Assembly: GCF_035046485.1 (NCBI RefSeq)
Contig: NC_085138.1
Span: 64,968,580-65,032,579, forward strand
DNA length: 64,000 nt
DNA from: Aedes albopictus
Taxonomy: Eukaryota; Arthropoda; Insecta; Diptera; Culicidae
Direction: 5' to 3'
The position numbers and the translations under genes are program-made. This document shows positions 36,401 to 45,828 of the stretch, in pieces. Each line of letters opens with the position of its first letter. The stretch's first letter is position 1. The notes under the pieces were generated by a model. The model had not been told where the DNA came from, did not search any database, and saw only the letters and a list, made by a program, of their open reading frames with translations.

Positions 36401-39400
36401 TCCTACTCGTGAACAACAGAAGCCAGAACATATGAGCGCTTGCACGCTGACGTCATCACTGTCTCCTTCTCTTTCTTTCCTTCGGCGTCGGTCCATAAAG
36501 ACGCCCTTGCCCTCATAAAAAAATTGAGGGCAATGTTTACAAATCGTATGGGATTTCTTTTAGGTTAGGTTTTCGCTGCAAGCCTATAATCGCACTTCCT
36601 TCACTCGCGAGCTAACGTAGCTGGTCGCACTCGTGATTGATTCGCGAAGCAGCTCTGAACATTTTTGAATTTTGTGTAAAAACGAATTTACACGGCCGAC
36701 AGATTAACTTTTCAGGAACAATAAAGCACAAAACACTACTATCTGATGGATAATTACTTGTTTTGCTATTAAAATCGCACTAAAATGCAATTCCCGCATC
36801 TCCACTTGTTCTTCGCGAATAAAAATTCATGAGTGTTTTTGTTTTTGTTTTGCGTGAAGCAAGCGGGTGCGAATAAACTCACACACGGCTTGCTCTCGAC
36901 ACCCTGAGTAAACCGTTTGTTGCTTTTACACTCGCGAGTTGATTCACGATGAGAGTATTTCCATGTCTGCCGGACAGCAAAAATAACTAGCTAATGCCAA
37001 AACTGATTAACTAGTAGATATATTATTTTTATCCTTTTTGCACCATAACCATGAATACCAAGTACTTCGGAGCTAATTTAATCGACTGAATAAGAGATAT
37101 TAGACAAAGTATATCTTGCTGATTTTCTTATCCATTTGTTAATCGATTCAAGATCTTTTGGCAGTTAACAAAAGATACAATATTCCAGAATATGTAAGCT
37201 ATTTTTTAAATTTCACACAAGATTCTAGAAGGTGTCTGGCATTTCTGGTAGTTTAATAGTCCATGGTCCATGATGCTATTTTGGAAACAAATTCAATTTT
37301 CTAGAACTTTTGGTCCATCACACAAACTAAATATGTTAAATACAAATAATACAACAATAGTTTTAATAAGTGTAAGAAGGGTTCTGTTCACCATAGGTGG
37401 ATTAAATCGGGTTTTTTATTCGTTCTCGCTTCCATCCACTTGTCGAGTGTTTAAAAATAGATTTCCAAGCTGCCGTCACCAACACAATCACTTCCCGGCT
37501 TTGTTAGTGTCAAAAGTGCAGTCGTTTAAAACAATCTGTTATTTTATGTTGAAACTACCAAATCTCTGTTTGTTCTAACAAACTGTCAAAAATTTCGGCA
37601 AATGAAAATATTTGTATTATCAAACAATGGAACAGTTCAGTTTAAACTAGAAATCAGTTTGTCGCTATAACAAACTGAAGAATCGGTTGATTTGAACTAG
37701 AATTTAATTGCGTTTGCTAAATATTTTTCTGCGTGACAGTAGTTAGCTGTAGCCCTACCAACGGAAGAGTGCTTGGCGCAGCTACTCTTAAAGATGGCTA
37801 GATGGACATCCGATCCGCCTTAGGTAATGCCTCGGCTGCAGCACATGGCTTCGCAACTTTGAATCACAGAAACGACTGGTATGACGGTGAATGTGGACAG
37901 TTAAAATACGAAAAGAATACAGTATGGGCGAGAATGTTGCAACACCGTACGAGGGCGAATGAGGCACGTTGTAAACAGGCACGGAACAGGCAGAACCATT
38001 GGCGGAGCCAGCTTTTTCTTTTTTCTTACTCACTCTCCTAAACATACACGAGAAAGAGCGAGATGAAAGAGGAGGCAAGCTGCCCCCTCTTCTATCTTTC
38101 TCCTTTACGTGTATGTTTAGGAGAGTGAGTGAGAAAAAAGAACATGCTGGCTCCGCCAATGGGCAGAACTCAGTCTTCCAGAGGAAGAAGCGCCACCAGG
38201 AAGAACGAGATCGCGAAGCGACGGAAGAGCTGTACTGTGTTAAGGACACACGGAAGTTCTACGAGAAGCTGAACCGCTCGCGCAGAGGCTTTGTGCCACA
38301 AGCCGACATGTACTCTGAGGCAATCACGGGAATCTTCATACGAGCGAGCGCGAAATGATCGAGAGGTGGCGGCCGCATTACGATGATCACCTCAATGGCG
38401 ACGTTGCAAGCACCGAAGGTGACATGGTAACAGATCTAGGAGTACGTGCGCAGGGCGAAGATTCCCAACCCCTAACCTCCAAGAGATAGAGGAGGAGGTT
38501 GGCCGGTGGAAAAACAACAAAGCCGCTGGAGTAGATCAACTACCAAGCGAGTTTCTAAAATACGGCGGAGAAGCACTGGTGAGAGCACTACACTGGGTCA
38601 TTACCAAGATCTGGGAGGTGGAAGTATTACCGGAGGAATGGATGAAAGGTATAGTGTGTCCAATCTACAAGAAGGGCAACAAGTTGGATTGAGGAAACTG
38701 TCGAGCGAGTATCCTACTGAGCGCTGCCATTTGCGTGCTCAGCTTTTTCTTTTTTCTCTCTCGTTCTCATTGTCAAACGCAAGAAAGAGCGAGATAAAAA
38801 AAGGGGGCAAAGTGCAAAGTTTCTTTCTCGTGTTTGTTTACGAGAGTGAGTGAGAAAAAAGAAAAAGCTGCGCACGCTAGGGGCGCTGCCTACAAGATAC
38901 TCTCACAAATTTTATGCCGTCGACTATCACCGATTGCAAAAGAGTTTGTGGTGCAATATCAGCCAGGATTCATTGATAAACGCGCTACAACGGACCAGTT
39001 GTTCGCCATCCGCCAGGTGTTGCAGAAATGCCGCGAATACATCGTGGCCACACATCACTTGTTCATGGTTTTTAAATCAGCGTATCATACTATCGATCGA
39101 GACCAGCTATGGCAGATTATGCACGAATATGGATTCCCGGATAAATTGACACGATTGATCAGGGCGACGATGGATCGAGTGATGTGCGTAGTTAGAGTAT
39201 CAGGGGCACTCTCGAGTCCCTTCGATTCGAATCTTGCAGAGGCTTACGGCAAGATGGTCTTTCGTGCTTGTTGTTTAACGTTGCTTTAGAGGGTGTAATA
39301 AGGAGAGCTGGGAAAAACACGATCTGTACGATTTTCACGAAGTTCGTTCAGCTGCTTGGTTTCGTTGATGATTTATAGCTCGCGAATTTGAGACGATGGC

Positions 39401-41783
39401 GGAAACGTACATCCGACTAAGGAATGAAGCCAGGCGAATCGGAATAGTCATTAATGTGCCGAAGACAAAGTACATGACAGCTAAGGACTCCAGAGAGGAA
39501 TCAGCGCGCCCGCTACCCCGAATTTCTATCGACGGTGATGAAATCAAGGCGGTTGAAGAATTCGTGTACTTGGGCTCAATGGTGATCGCCGACAACGACA
39601 CCAGCAGGGAAATTCAGAGACGCATTGTGGCAGGAAACCGAGCTTACTTTGAACTCCACAGAACTCTACGATCGAATAAAGTTCGCCGTTACACTAAGTT
39701 TACTATCTACAAAACGCTGATTAGACCGGTAGTCCTCTATGGGCACGAAGCGTGGACCCTACGTGCAGAGTACCAACACGCCCTTGGAGTTTTCGAACAG
39801 AAGGTGTTGCGTACCATCTACGGCGGAGTGCAGATGGAAGATGGGACTTGGAGAAGGCGAATGAACCACGAGCTGCATAAGCTGCTGAGAGAACCAACCA
39901 TCGTCAACACCGCGAAAATCGGAAGGCTACGGTGGCCGGTCTCGTCATCAGGATGTCGTATAGCAACCCGACTAAAATGGTTCTCGAAAGTTATGCGACC
40001 GGTACAAGTAGACGTGGTGTGCAACGAGCAAGGTGGGTCGATCAGGTAGAGGACAATCTGCGGACCCTACGCAGAGTGCGTAACTGGGGACACGCAGCCA
40101 TGGACCGAGTAGGCAGGAGATATGCGATAGAGATATCACTCCGAATAACATCGCTAAAAGGAGGTGTACTGGGGCGGACAAGCGAGATTTCGTTACTTCA
40201 ACGGTATCCCGATTCGTACTTGAACCACAGAGAAAATGGTGGGCCGACTAACAGAAAGTTGAGTTGCCCACCCCCTTCTTCATCCGGAAGCTTGAGTCCA
40301 GCGGGTAGGTACAGTACTAGCTAGGACCCAATCTTCCAGGGGTGAGAGGACAACTTAAGGCTCTAGCTGGTGAAACGTTTACCAATAGAATACTCATGTA
40401 CGGTTCCCCCTTCTCGAAGTCATCCCTAACGGGCGTACCGCGAGTGTAACGAAGAGAGAGAGAGAATGAGGTTCATGTGGGTTGACCCCTTGGTTGACCC
40501 ATACTTCTGATCAGCAGATTTCCTCATTCTGAACAAAAAAAAAAAAAAAAATCGAATACGATGAATTGTTTAGCTAGTTGGAATGCTTCAGAATCACAAG
40601 TGAAGCAGGACTTCTGACACTTAATACGCTGTATCCCAAGCCGCACATAAGTCACAAAGAAGTGTCGACAGCGCAGGTTTTTGATCGTACAGGACCCTAC
40701 CTTCATGTAATTCTAGCTCAGAGGTAGAATACACTGAGCGAAAAAATCACTTAAATTCTACTGGAAATCTTAAGTAGATTTTTTCCATCTAACTTAACAT
40801 TTGAAACTTAAATGATTAGTAAGTGAAAATATTCTACTGAAAAAATCCTTTAAAATTTAAGTGAAATTTTTCACTGCCAAATCATATGAATTTAAAATAT
40901 TTTTTTAGTATAATTTTACTAGTTTTAGCTACTATTATTACTTTATATTAAGGTTAATTCAAAAATTTGGTTCGTCTCCGTGCCATCGGTTCCTTTGATA
41001 AAGAGGAACATCTGAATTCACAGAACATATTGCCATCATCACACTCATGCATGGTTCGTTAGTGATGGGTGACAACTACATGCTTCTATTTTGCATACTT
41101 TCGGCTGCAGTAAAATCCACTTGAAAACCATATACAATTTAAAATACGATACAGTGCGAAATTTCCAATAACTTTTCTTTGGAGATTCACTATACTTTCA
41201 AGCGGGTTTCACTTAACTCATGTAAACTCACTGAAAAATTCATTTTCGAAGGATTACTTGACTTTTTCCAGTGAAATCAAAATGAAATTTCCTCTCAGTG
41301 TAACTTGAAATGACTTGTGTCCAACCAAAAACCTGCACTGTCGACACTTCTTTGTAACTTTTGTGTAGATGGCCATCAATGTGTGTGTCGTATAGACCAA
41401 TCAGCTAAAGCATTTGTTACTTACCCCATGTGACTAGCCGTCAACTCTACCCTCAGGGTAATCACCGATCCAGGCCTATACCGTCTCACAATCACTCCCT
41501 GGCCCCATTTGCCACCGTACTCGTGCGGTCTCGGTTTCGGGGCATCGTAGGCATCTCCGCACTCGCCGCACTTGCCATCGTTCTTCTGCCACTGCCGGTT
41601 GAATCCACCGCAGTACAGCTCATGATCGTTGTAATTCGGAGGCGTAGAAAATCCATATCTCCAGGCCGATGCTCGACTCGGTGGCTCTATAAGTCTCCCG
41701 TGGCCATTGCACAGAGTGACCCAGGTCAACAGTATCGCCAGAGCCGCCCGAATAGCTCCCAGCGACCGTCGTCGCCCCGTCAT
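29830..41783 (-). CDS. AA15-family copper lytic polysaccharide monooxygenase, predicted membrane-anchored (three exons)
   Basis: Joining 41783-41425, 30708-30533 and 30464-29830 gives 1170 nt, 389 residues. Residues 1-27 are a signal peptide, so the mature chain starts at His28 (HGRLIEPPSRASAWRYG), the N-terminal half of the copper histidine brace. The second brace residue is His118 (LTASHMGYFEFRICD, mature position 91); a Phe at 215 (QEEFRACADV) is the likely axial residue. Many paired cysteines fit the secreted AA15 fold (YCGGF, CGECGDAYDAPKPRPHEYGG, CTNCVIQWKYIAGNNWG). A Thr/Pro-rich linker (about 224-272) leads to a transmembrane helix (about 277-298, GPLVAILSLFLVLCGFAALY) and a roughly 90-residue cytoplasmic tail with SPPVPPPRTKR. 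AA15 enzymes oxidatively cleave chitin or cellulose. In an insect, cuticle or peritrophic chitin remodelling is plausible but inferred. An in-frame TAG lies 9 bases before the ATG, fixing the start. All catalytic features are intact. Confidence 0.9.
30465..30532 (-). other. AA15 LPMO intron 2, 68 bp
   Basis: A short GT-AG intron, GTATCTTCCG to ACGTTTTCTAG. Reading through it would give frame RRCKSF and a stop, so splicing is needed to reach FQCTNCVIQW. Confidence 0.88.
30533..30708 (-). CDS. AA15 LPMO coding exon 2
   Basis: 176 nt beginning A-TAC-TTC-GAG (GYFEFRICD after joining) and ending CTTCCTCAAA before donor GTATCT. Encodes the middle of the core domain, including FYPRNGSRIYEMKAELP. 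It leaves one base (A) to complete a Ser codon with exon 3. Confidence 0.9.
31629..32140. mobile_element. hAT-like MITE inside the RTE endonuclease, about 512 bp
   Basis: ACAGTGGGATG at the left and ...AGAACACTG at the right are CAGTG/CACTG hAT ends. An inner stem is strong: ATTTTTGAAAAATATTGGAC with GGTGTTCAATTGATAT is mirrored at 31950-32030. Flanking octamers CACGTTCC (31621-31628) and TGCGTTCT (32141-32148) differ from each other, and from the expected target CACGTTCT, only by transitions. Removing the insert restores the DHVLI-type coding phrase of the endonuclease. Confidence 0.75.
32260..32678. mobile_element. MITE with GGCCCGTTTACATAT termini, 419 bp
   Basis: GGCCCGTTTACATAT at 32260 is mirrored exactly at 32664-32678. 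AT flanks both ends (32258-32259, 32679-32680), a 2-bp TSD. Deleting the element with one AT rejoins CTT-GAT-GAG-GAA and restores the RTE linker frame. AATTTATTGTCC-like and GCAATGTAAAC motifs recur inside. Confidence 0.8.
32880..34113 (+). mobile_element. RTE-clade element (second subfamily), 5' part: leader and endonuclease
   Basis: The leader with GGCCGCCAGCTAAGCGTTGT and GGATCCAGCGGCTGAGTAAG (32950-33115) is followed by decayed endonuclease frames: WQPINARMCM, VHCPHEG, FVQLEQTHDSCSPRDVKIVV (33655-33712), GDMNAQV, NQIDHVLIDVKVF and DSDHYLVTVCMRSK (34000). These are the RTE endonuclease core motifs, including GDMN and SDH. It stops at about 34113 (RLNTEQLRNIEV). The natural continuation is found at 37735. 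Confidence 0.8.
34114..34548. other. Unassigned leading part of the 3.6-kb block that splits the RTE element
   Basis: No gene. It contains CTTACACCCATAAGAAGGGT, a perfect inverted pair of ACCCTTCTTA around 34428-34453. Confidence 0.35.
34549..34597. repeat. (TG)n / TATG microsatellite
   Basis: TGTATGTGTGTG-type run of about 49 bp, immediately before the 185-bp tandem array. Confidence 0.9.
34612..35390. repeat. Tandem array of about 185-bp units, four copies plus a short duplication
   Basis: The phrase GTCTGTCAACCGATTTGAGT and its variants start units near 34630, 34815, 35001 and 35182. Each unit also holds CAAATGAAAGCTAC, CATTTGGTTACCGAGATATC and TTTTTGACCAAG in the same order. The last unit ends in a duplicated segment of about 65 bp (CCCTGAAATTTTATTTCGAT at 35247 and 35325). 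Confidence 0.9.
35619..36352. mobile_element. MULE-like MITE with 9-bp TSD, 734 bp
   Basis: CAAAGTATCTAAATACCAAG starts a 35-bp end (35619-35653) mirrored at 36318-36352 with few mismatches. ATGGAAAAC is repeated exactly at 35610-35618 and 36353-36361. A 9-bp TSD points to the Mutator-like superfamily. It carries a SINE at 35716-35995. Confidence 0.8.
35716..35995 (+). mobile_element. Feilai-type tRNA-derived SINE, full length
   Basis: A box TAGCCGAGGCGG (35723) and B box GGGTTCGATTCCC (35773) are followed by the conserved body (GGCATAGAGTATTTTCGTGC, GGTCATTGGCAGAGG, TTAATAACTGTGGAAGTGCT, GCAGGCTTTGTCCC) and an AAGAAGAGAGAG tail. Its head and body match the 44617-44899 copy closely. Confidence 0.9.
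36362..37734. other. Unassigned remainder of the block splitting the RTE element
   Basis: No gene. AT-rich, with palindromic GCCCTTGCCCTCA/TTGAGGGCAA at 36504-36534, scattered CTCGCGA motifs (36600-36950) and AAACAA/TTTGTT motifs (37500-37690) like those at 21.8-23.2 kb. Confidence 0.35.
37997..38161. mobile_element. Palindromic hairpin MITE A in RTE, 165 bp, 8-bp TSD
   Basis: CATTGGCGGAGCCAGC through TTTTTTCTTACTCACTCTCC is mirrored almost perfectly at the other end. The TSD GGCAGAAC is identical at 37989-37996 and 38162-38169. Removing it rejoins the RTE linker frame (NRQNSVFQRKKR). Confidence 0.92.
38729..38882. mobile_element. Palindromic hairpin MITE B in RTE, 154 bp, 8-bp TSD
   Basis: The same family as the hairpin at 37997: GCGTGCTCAGCTTTTTCTTT with AGAGTGAGTGAGAAAAAAGA on the other arm. 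The TSD GCGCTGCC is identical at 38721-38728 and 38883-38890. Removing it restores ILLSAAYKILSQIL in the RT. Confidence 0.92.
40166..40634. other. RTE 3' tail and unassigned DNA with a 17-A run
   Basis: GC-richer sequence up to about 40470 is probably the RTE 3' UTR. An A17 run is at 40535-40551. Confidence 0.35.
40635..41366. mobile_element. Long member of the CCCAAG...CAGGTTTTTG hairpin MITE family
   Basis: CACATAAGTCACAAAGAAGT with GTCGACAGCGCAGGTTTTTG at the left (40644) is mirrored by CAAAAACCTGCACTGTCGAC at 41326-41364. The outermost bases, CCCAAGCCGCACA, resemble CCCAAGTAACACA of the hairpin at 18853. Nearly all of the interior is the separate MITE at 40732-41300. Confidence 0.75.
40732..41300. 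mobile_element. TA-flanked MITE nested in the hairpin, 569 bp
   Basis: CACTGAGCGAAAAAATCACTT-like left end and the mirror of CACTGAGAGGAAATTTCA at the right; TA at 40730-40731 and 41301-41302. The interior repeats TTAAATTCTACTG and ACTTAAAT/ATTTAAGT motifs. Confidence 0.75.
41425..41783 (-). CDS. AA15 LPMO coding exon 1
   Basis: 359 nt encoding the signal peptide and the first 92 mature residues up to the second copper histidine. It ends CACATGGG before donor GTAAGT (41424-41419), phase 2. The split Gly codon is completed by the first base of exon 2. Confidence 0.9.
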
Positions 41784-43552
41784 CGTCCAAGTCTACCGGT
41801 TCGTCAGGGTGAATCACGTTCGTGCCTTCCTGCAATTAGACCATGTGATGGAAGAAAGAGAAACGATGTTAATTGCAGGCGATAACTTGAGAAGTGATTA
41901 GCAATTGTTAGCGCAGACTTGGCGAAACGTTGATACAGTTTAGATCATTCGTTTTGCATCCTCGAGGTCGTTCCCCTAAGATGCTGTATATAGAAAGAGG
42001 GGTTTCCGCGCTACTGATCGTGAACTGTTTGTTAGGTACTTCCAATTTTTGGTGATCATACTTGACAGTCATGACTATTTCAAACCAGCCGTCCAAATCT
42101 TGCAGGATATATACGCAAGACTAAATAATCTGCTCAGAATGATTTGCTCATACTCAGGAGAGATCTTCATGTAAAACAACTATTTTTCCTAATTGCTAGT
42201 TTATATGTGAAACGCGGGCATCCAAAATCATAAATGCATAAAGCGCAAACGCTGGCATCCATCAAACGTCGGACGTCGACTGTTTGGCACAACTGCTCAA
42301 GGTTCGCTGCAGGGTTTGCTGGATATTATTTTACGTTGGGCTTCGAATGGACTTCAGCTCCATTTGTGATACACTAGTACTGTGCCTTCGCATCCAGCCA
42401 GTGCGGTACCTCCATTGATGATTGCACCCTATGCATGGCCTCTAGACAAATGAATGACAATTGGCAGTATTACGAAACCATCCAACTGTACCCTGATTAT
42501 TAATGAACAAATTGGGAGGTGCGTGTTCATTGGCAATATTGCTTCAATATGCAAAAAAGTGCTAAAATGTTTCGACTGACGAAATATGTTTAGAATTCCA
42601 ATTCCAATGTGCGATCCATAGATAAACGTTACAATCCACGGCGGATGGCCATCAATAACCCAAAAGCGGTTCTCACACCTGTTATGGGTGGTCATAAAAT
42701 CAAGTTCATGCGAGTAGAGTGCCGCGCAGCGGTCGCCGATGCAGCGCGATTGTTGTTGCTAGACACCGAATAAATTTATTAATCTTTAATACTCATCAAT
42801 CAACCAGCCATATGGTAAGCCGGGCAAGCAAAAACCGACACAGTCGTATTGTGTTTTCTAGTCGCCACGATCGTTTAATTTCCGAAAGAAAGAAAATCAA
42901 GACCAACACGGGTTCTTGCATTGCTGCAGCTATATACACAACATCGACCCTGGCCGGTTGGGTTTGAACCTGGTGGAATTGCAGTATTCAATGCAATGCA
43001 ATACACCCCTTCAGATGGAGAGCACGGCACACCGGTTGTCAATGTTGGGGTTTGCTGGGAATCGGGTCAAACCGATTCCGACGCGATGATCATCAATCTC
43101 ACTTTCGGTCTTGGCCGATTGCTGAAGATGTATAGTGGTAATTGCAGCCGGGAGATTTAACGATATTATTGCAGTGGCTTTTTTGATCTGTTTGAAAACA
43201 AGGTAATCCATCTGGCAGAGATAGGACCTCTCTCCTAAAAGACAGTCAGATGTGAAAATTAGGACAATTGATGGTTCAAATAGAGTGAAAAATATACATA
43301 ATTTGGACATGTATGTAATTTGGGCATGCATGATGCTGTATGTATGTCTTGTTCAGAATAGCTAATAAAAACAGATTCATCAGAATATCGATTATTGGAT
43401 CAATTAGATCCCATTGATTGGCATTGAAAATACGCTTAACAATTAAGAATTTACTTCGAAATCATCGGAAATGTGCCACTAAAACCGCTCAAATGCTGTT
43501 TTATGCAAAAGGACATACACTTCACAGTTACGGTTTCAGAGAATTTTTATTA
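41784..43552. other. Upstream of the AA15 start codon: 5' UTR/promoter region and unassigned DNA
   Basis: No further coding exon recognised. The promoter and 5' UTR of the AA15 gene should lie here or upstream, but no TATA/initiator combination stands out and an upstream non-coding exon cannot be excluded. Short frames here lack family features. Confidence 0.35.
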
Positions 43553-43554
43553 TT

Positions 43555-43745
43555 CCTGGCGTAACGTCCCCATTTGGACAAAGCCTGCTGCTCAGCTTAG
43601 TGTACTGAGAGCTTCCTCCACCAATGACCACTTTGCAAGTGTATTTCGTGTGTCAGACTCGAAGATACTCTATGCCCAAGGCAGTGAAGGTCATTCGCTT
43701 TACGAAAAGTTCCTGGACCGACTGCGAATCGAACACGTCAACTAT
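43555..43745 (-). mobile_element. Feilai-type SINE, minus strand, head truncated
   Basis: The reverse complement reads B-box-like GTTCGATTCGCAG, then CCAGGAACTTTTCGTAAAG, GGGCATAGAGTATC, GGTCATTGGTGGAGG and CGTTACGCCAGG. The body is diverged and the A box and tail are lost. Confidence 0.8.
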
Positions 43746-44204
43746 CTTATAGATACGACTGTGATATGTTGATTCGGGTAATGAACATAATACAAAACAC
43801 ATAATTTGTTGTCCACTAGATTCCTAAGAAGAAGGCACAATAAATGTGTCCGAAACGTCGGATGAAAACATAAGAATCCGTTTTGAATTGCCACAGACTG
43901 AAAGCCATTACCCCGAATGAACACGTCAACTTCAGCAAAAACATGCTGAATACCCACGCTTCTACAGCTGTGGCTATATCCCAAAAACTTTTTTTTAGTC
44001 AAACTGATTAGAAGACGTTCTTAGGACCATCATAAAATAAAAGGTAAAAGGTTTTATGACCATTCTTGAAACCTCTGCAACACTAACTGGTCATCAAAAT
44101 GTTACTTAGGATGGGCCCTTACATAGAATGTGCATCTTCATCATTTAATTTATTTAGCATTACATCAAATTCAAGATAAAACTGATGCAACAATATTTCT
44201 TTAT
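43746..44204. other. Unassigned DNA
   Basis: No gene or repeat boundary seen. Contains TGTCCGAAACGTCGGATGAAA near 43849, of unknown meaning. Confidence 0.3.
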
Positions 44205-45655
44205 AATGTAACGGTTCGTAACTGCCGTTCTCCATGCTCGGTCACGCCCGATGCTCACCAAGTCGCGTTTCACCTGATCCGCCCATCGTGCTCTCTGCGT
44301 TCCACGCCTTCTTGTGTCAACCGGATCTGTCGTGAACACCAACTTTGCAGGATTGTTGTCCGGCATTCTTGCAACATGTCCTGCCCACCGTATCCTTCCG
44401 GCTTTGGCCACCTTCTGGATGCAGGGTTCGCCGTACAGTGCAGCGAGCTCGTGGTTCATTCTTCTTCGACACACATCGTTCTCTTGCACACCGCCGAAGA
44501 TCGTCCTGAGCACGCGTCGCTCGAAAACTCCGAGTGTTTGCAGCTCCTCCTCGAGCATAGTCCATGTCTCGTGTCCGTAGAGAATCGCCGGTCTTATTAG
44601 CGTTTTGTACATGGTGTACGGGCCCATATAGCCGAGGCGATAAACGCACGGGTATTCAGCATGACCATGCTGAGGGTGACGGGTTCGATTCCCGGTCGGT
44701 CCAGGATCTTTTCGTAAAGGAAATTTCCTTGACTTCCTTGGGCATAGAGTATCTTCGTGCCTGCCACACGATATACGCATGCAAAATGGTCATTGGCAGA
44801 GGAAGCTCTCAGTTAATAACTGTGGAAGTGCTCATAGAACACTAAGCTGAGAAGCAGGCTTTGTCCCAATGAGGACGTTACGCCAAGAAGAAGAAGAAGA
44901 CATGGTGCATTTGGTGCGTGGGTGAATCTTTTTCGACCGCAGTTTCTTCTGGAGCCCGTAGTAGGCCCGACTTCCGCTGATGATGCGCCTTCGAATTTCT
45001 CGACTCACGTTGTTGTCAGCCGTCAGTAAGGATCCGAGGTAGACGAATTCCTCCACCACCTCGAAGGTATCCCCGTCTATCGTAACATTAGTACCCAGAC
45101 GGATCCGGTCGTGTTCGGCTCCGTCTACCAGCATGTAATTTGTTTTTGAGGCATTCACCACCAGTCCGACCTTTGCTGCTTCGCATTTCAAGCGGGTGTA
45201 CAGCTCTGCCACCATTCCAATGTTCTGGCGATAATGTCCATGTCGTCCGCAAAGCACACAAATTGCCCGGCTCGTCGCATCACACTTTCCAGAGCGACGT
45301 TGAAAGGCATGAGAGTCCGTCACCTTGTCGCAGTCCCCGACGAGATTCGAATGAACTGTATAGTTCACTCGAAACCCTTACGCAGTTCTGCACACCGTCC
45401 ATCGTTGCTTTTATCAGTCTAGTCAGCTTCCCAGGAAAGCCGTTTTCGTTCATGATTTTCCATAGCTATGCGCGGTCGATACTGTCGTATGCCGCTTTGA
45501 AGGTCGATGAACAGGTGATGCGTTGGGACCTGGTATTCACGGCGAAGATCTGGTCCCTTGTCGACCGGCCGTCGATGAAACCGGCCGTACTTATTTACGA
45601 ACTCATTCGTTTTAGGTGACAGACGACGGAAGATGATCTGGGATAGCACTTCCTA
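44205..45655 (-). mobile_element. RTE-clade (JAM1-like) element, 5'-truncated, interrupted by a SINE
   Basis: Reading leftwards from 45655: RT fragment LSQIIFRRLSPKTNEF; motif A region THHLFIDLQ with frameshifts; thumb VGLVVNASKTNYMLV; FVYLGSLLTADNNVSREI; the C-terminal RTE region MYKTLIRPAILYGHETWTML; RIRWAGHVARMPDNNPAKLV; and ARWADQVKRDLVSIGRDRAW. The C-terminus is more complete than in the copy at 2.1-4.2 kb and shows what that copy lost. The RT catalytic FADD segment is disrupted near 45230. Confidence 0.88.
44617..44899 (+). mobile_element. Feilai-type SINE inserted in RTE, with TSD
   Basis: Full-length head (TAGCCGAGGCGA, GGGTTCGATTCCC), body and AAGAAGAAG tail. ACATGGTG flanks it at 44609-44616 and 44900-44907. 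Removing it restores the RTE phrase that encodes PRTKCTMYKTLIRP. Confidence 0.92.
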
Positions 45656-45782
45656 AGCAGCACATATGGCTACAAAACAGTTACGGCAGCGCATGCAAGG
45701 TTTGTACAGACGTTACTGTGACTTACTACGCAACCCTTATATACGGTGCCGTCACTGCCTTGTAACCATGTGTGTTGCTTGG
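45653..45782. mobile_element. Short hairpin MITE of the CCCAAGTAACACA family
   Basis: AAGCAGCACATATGGCTACA at the left is mirrored by the complement of CCCAAGCAACACACATGGTT at the right; CAGTTACGGCA/TGCCGTCACTG continue the stem. It lies at the 5'-truncated edge of the RTE copy. Confidence 0.7.
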
Positions 45783-45828
45783 GTTTGTTGGCGGAATTCA
45801 AAATGGTGATCGCTCGAAAGTTCTCATA

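Larger units (their letters stand above)
37735..40165 (+). mobile_element. RTE-clade element (second subfamily), 3' part: linker, RT, C-terminal domain
   Basis: The linker (LPTEE, DIRSALGNASAAAHGF, NHRNDWYDGE) continues after a hairpin MITE as KRHQEERDREATEELYC. The RT follows a second hairpin MITE (YKILSQILCRRLSP, YQPGFIDKRATTDQL). The catalytic core is dead: motif A reads LFMVFKSAYHTID where the related copy has LFIDFKAAYDSID, so the first catalytic Asp is Val, and the C box is FVDDL then a stop (39361-39378). The thumb and C-terminus are recognisable (NVPKTKYMTAKD, YKTLIRPVVLYGHEAWTL, MNHELHKLLREPTIVN), with a frameshift near 39935. It is the missing 3' half of 32880-34113. Confidence 0.85.
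30709..41424 (-). other. AA15 LPMO intron 1, 10.7 kb
   Basis: Donor GTAAGT at 41424-41419 and acceptor TTCAACTTTCAG ending at 30709. Contains two RTE elements, three confirmed TSD-bearing MITEs plus others, a MULE-like element, a SINE and a 185-bp tandem array. An RTE 5' end begins about 107 bp from the acceptor. Confidence 0.88.

Noticed and set aside
41620..41835. Second overlapping ORF at the AA15 start
   Set aside because: A shadow frame of exon 1 without family features.
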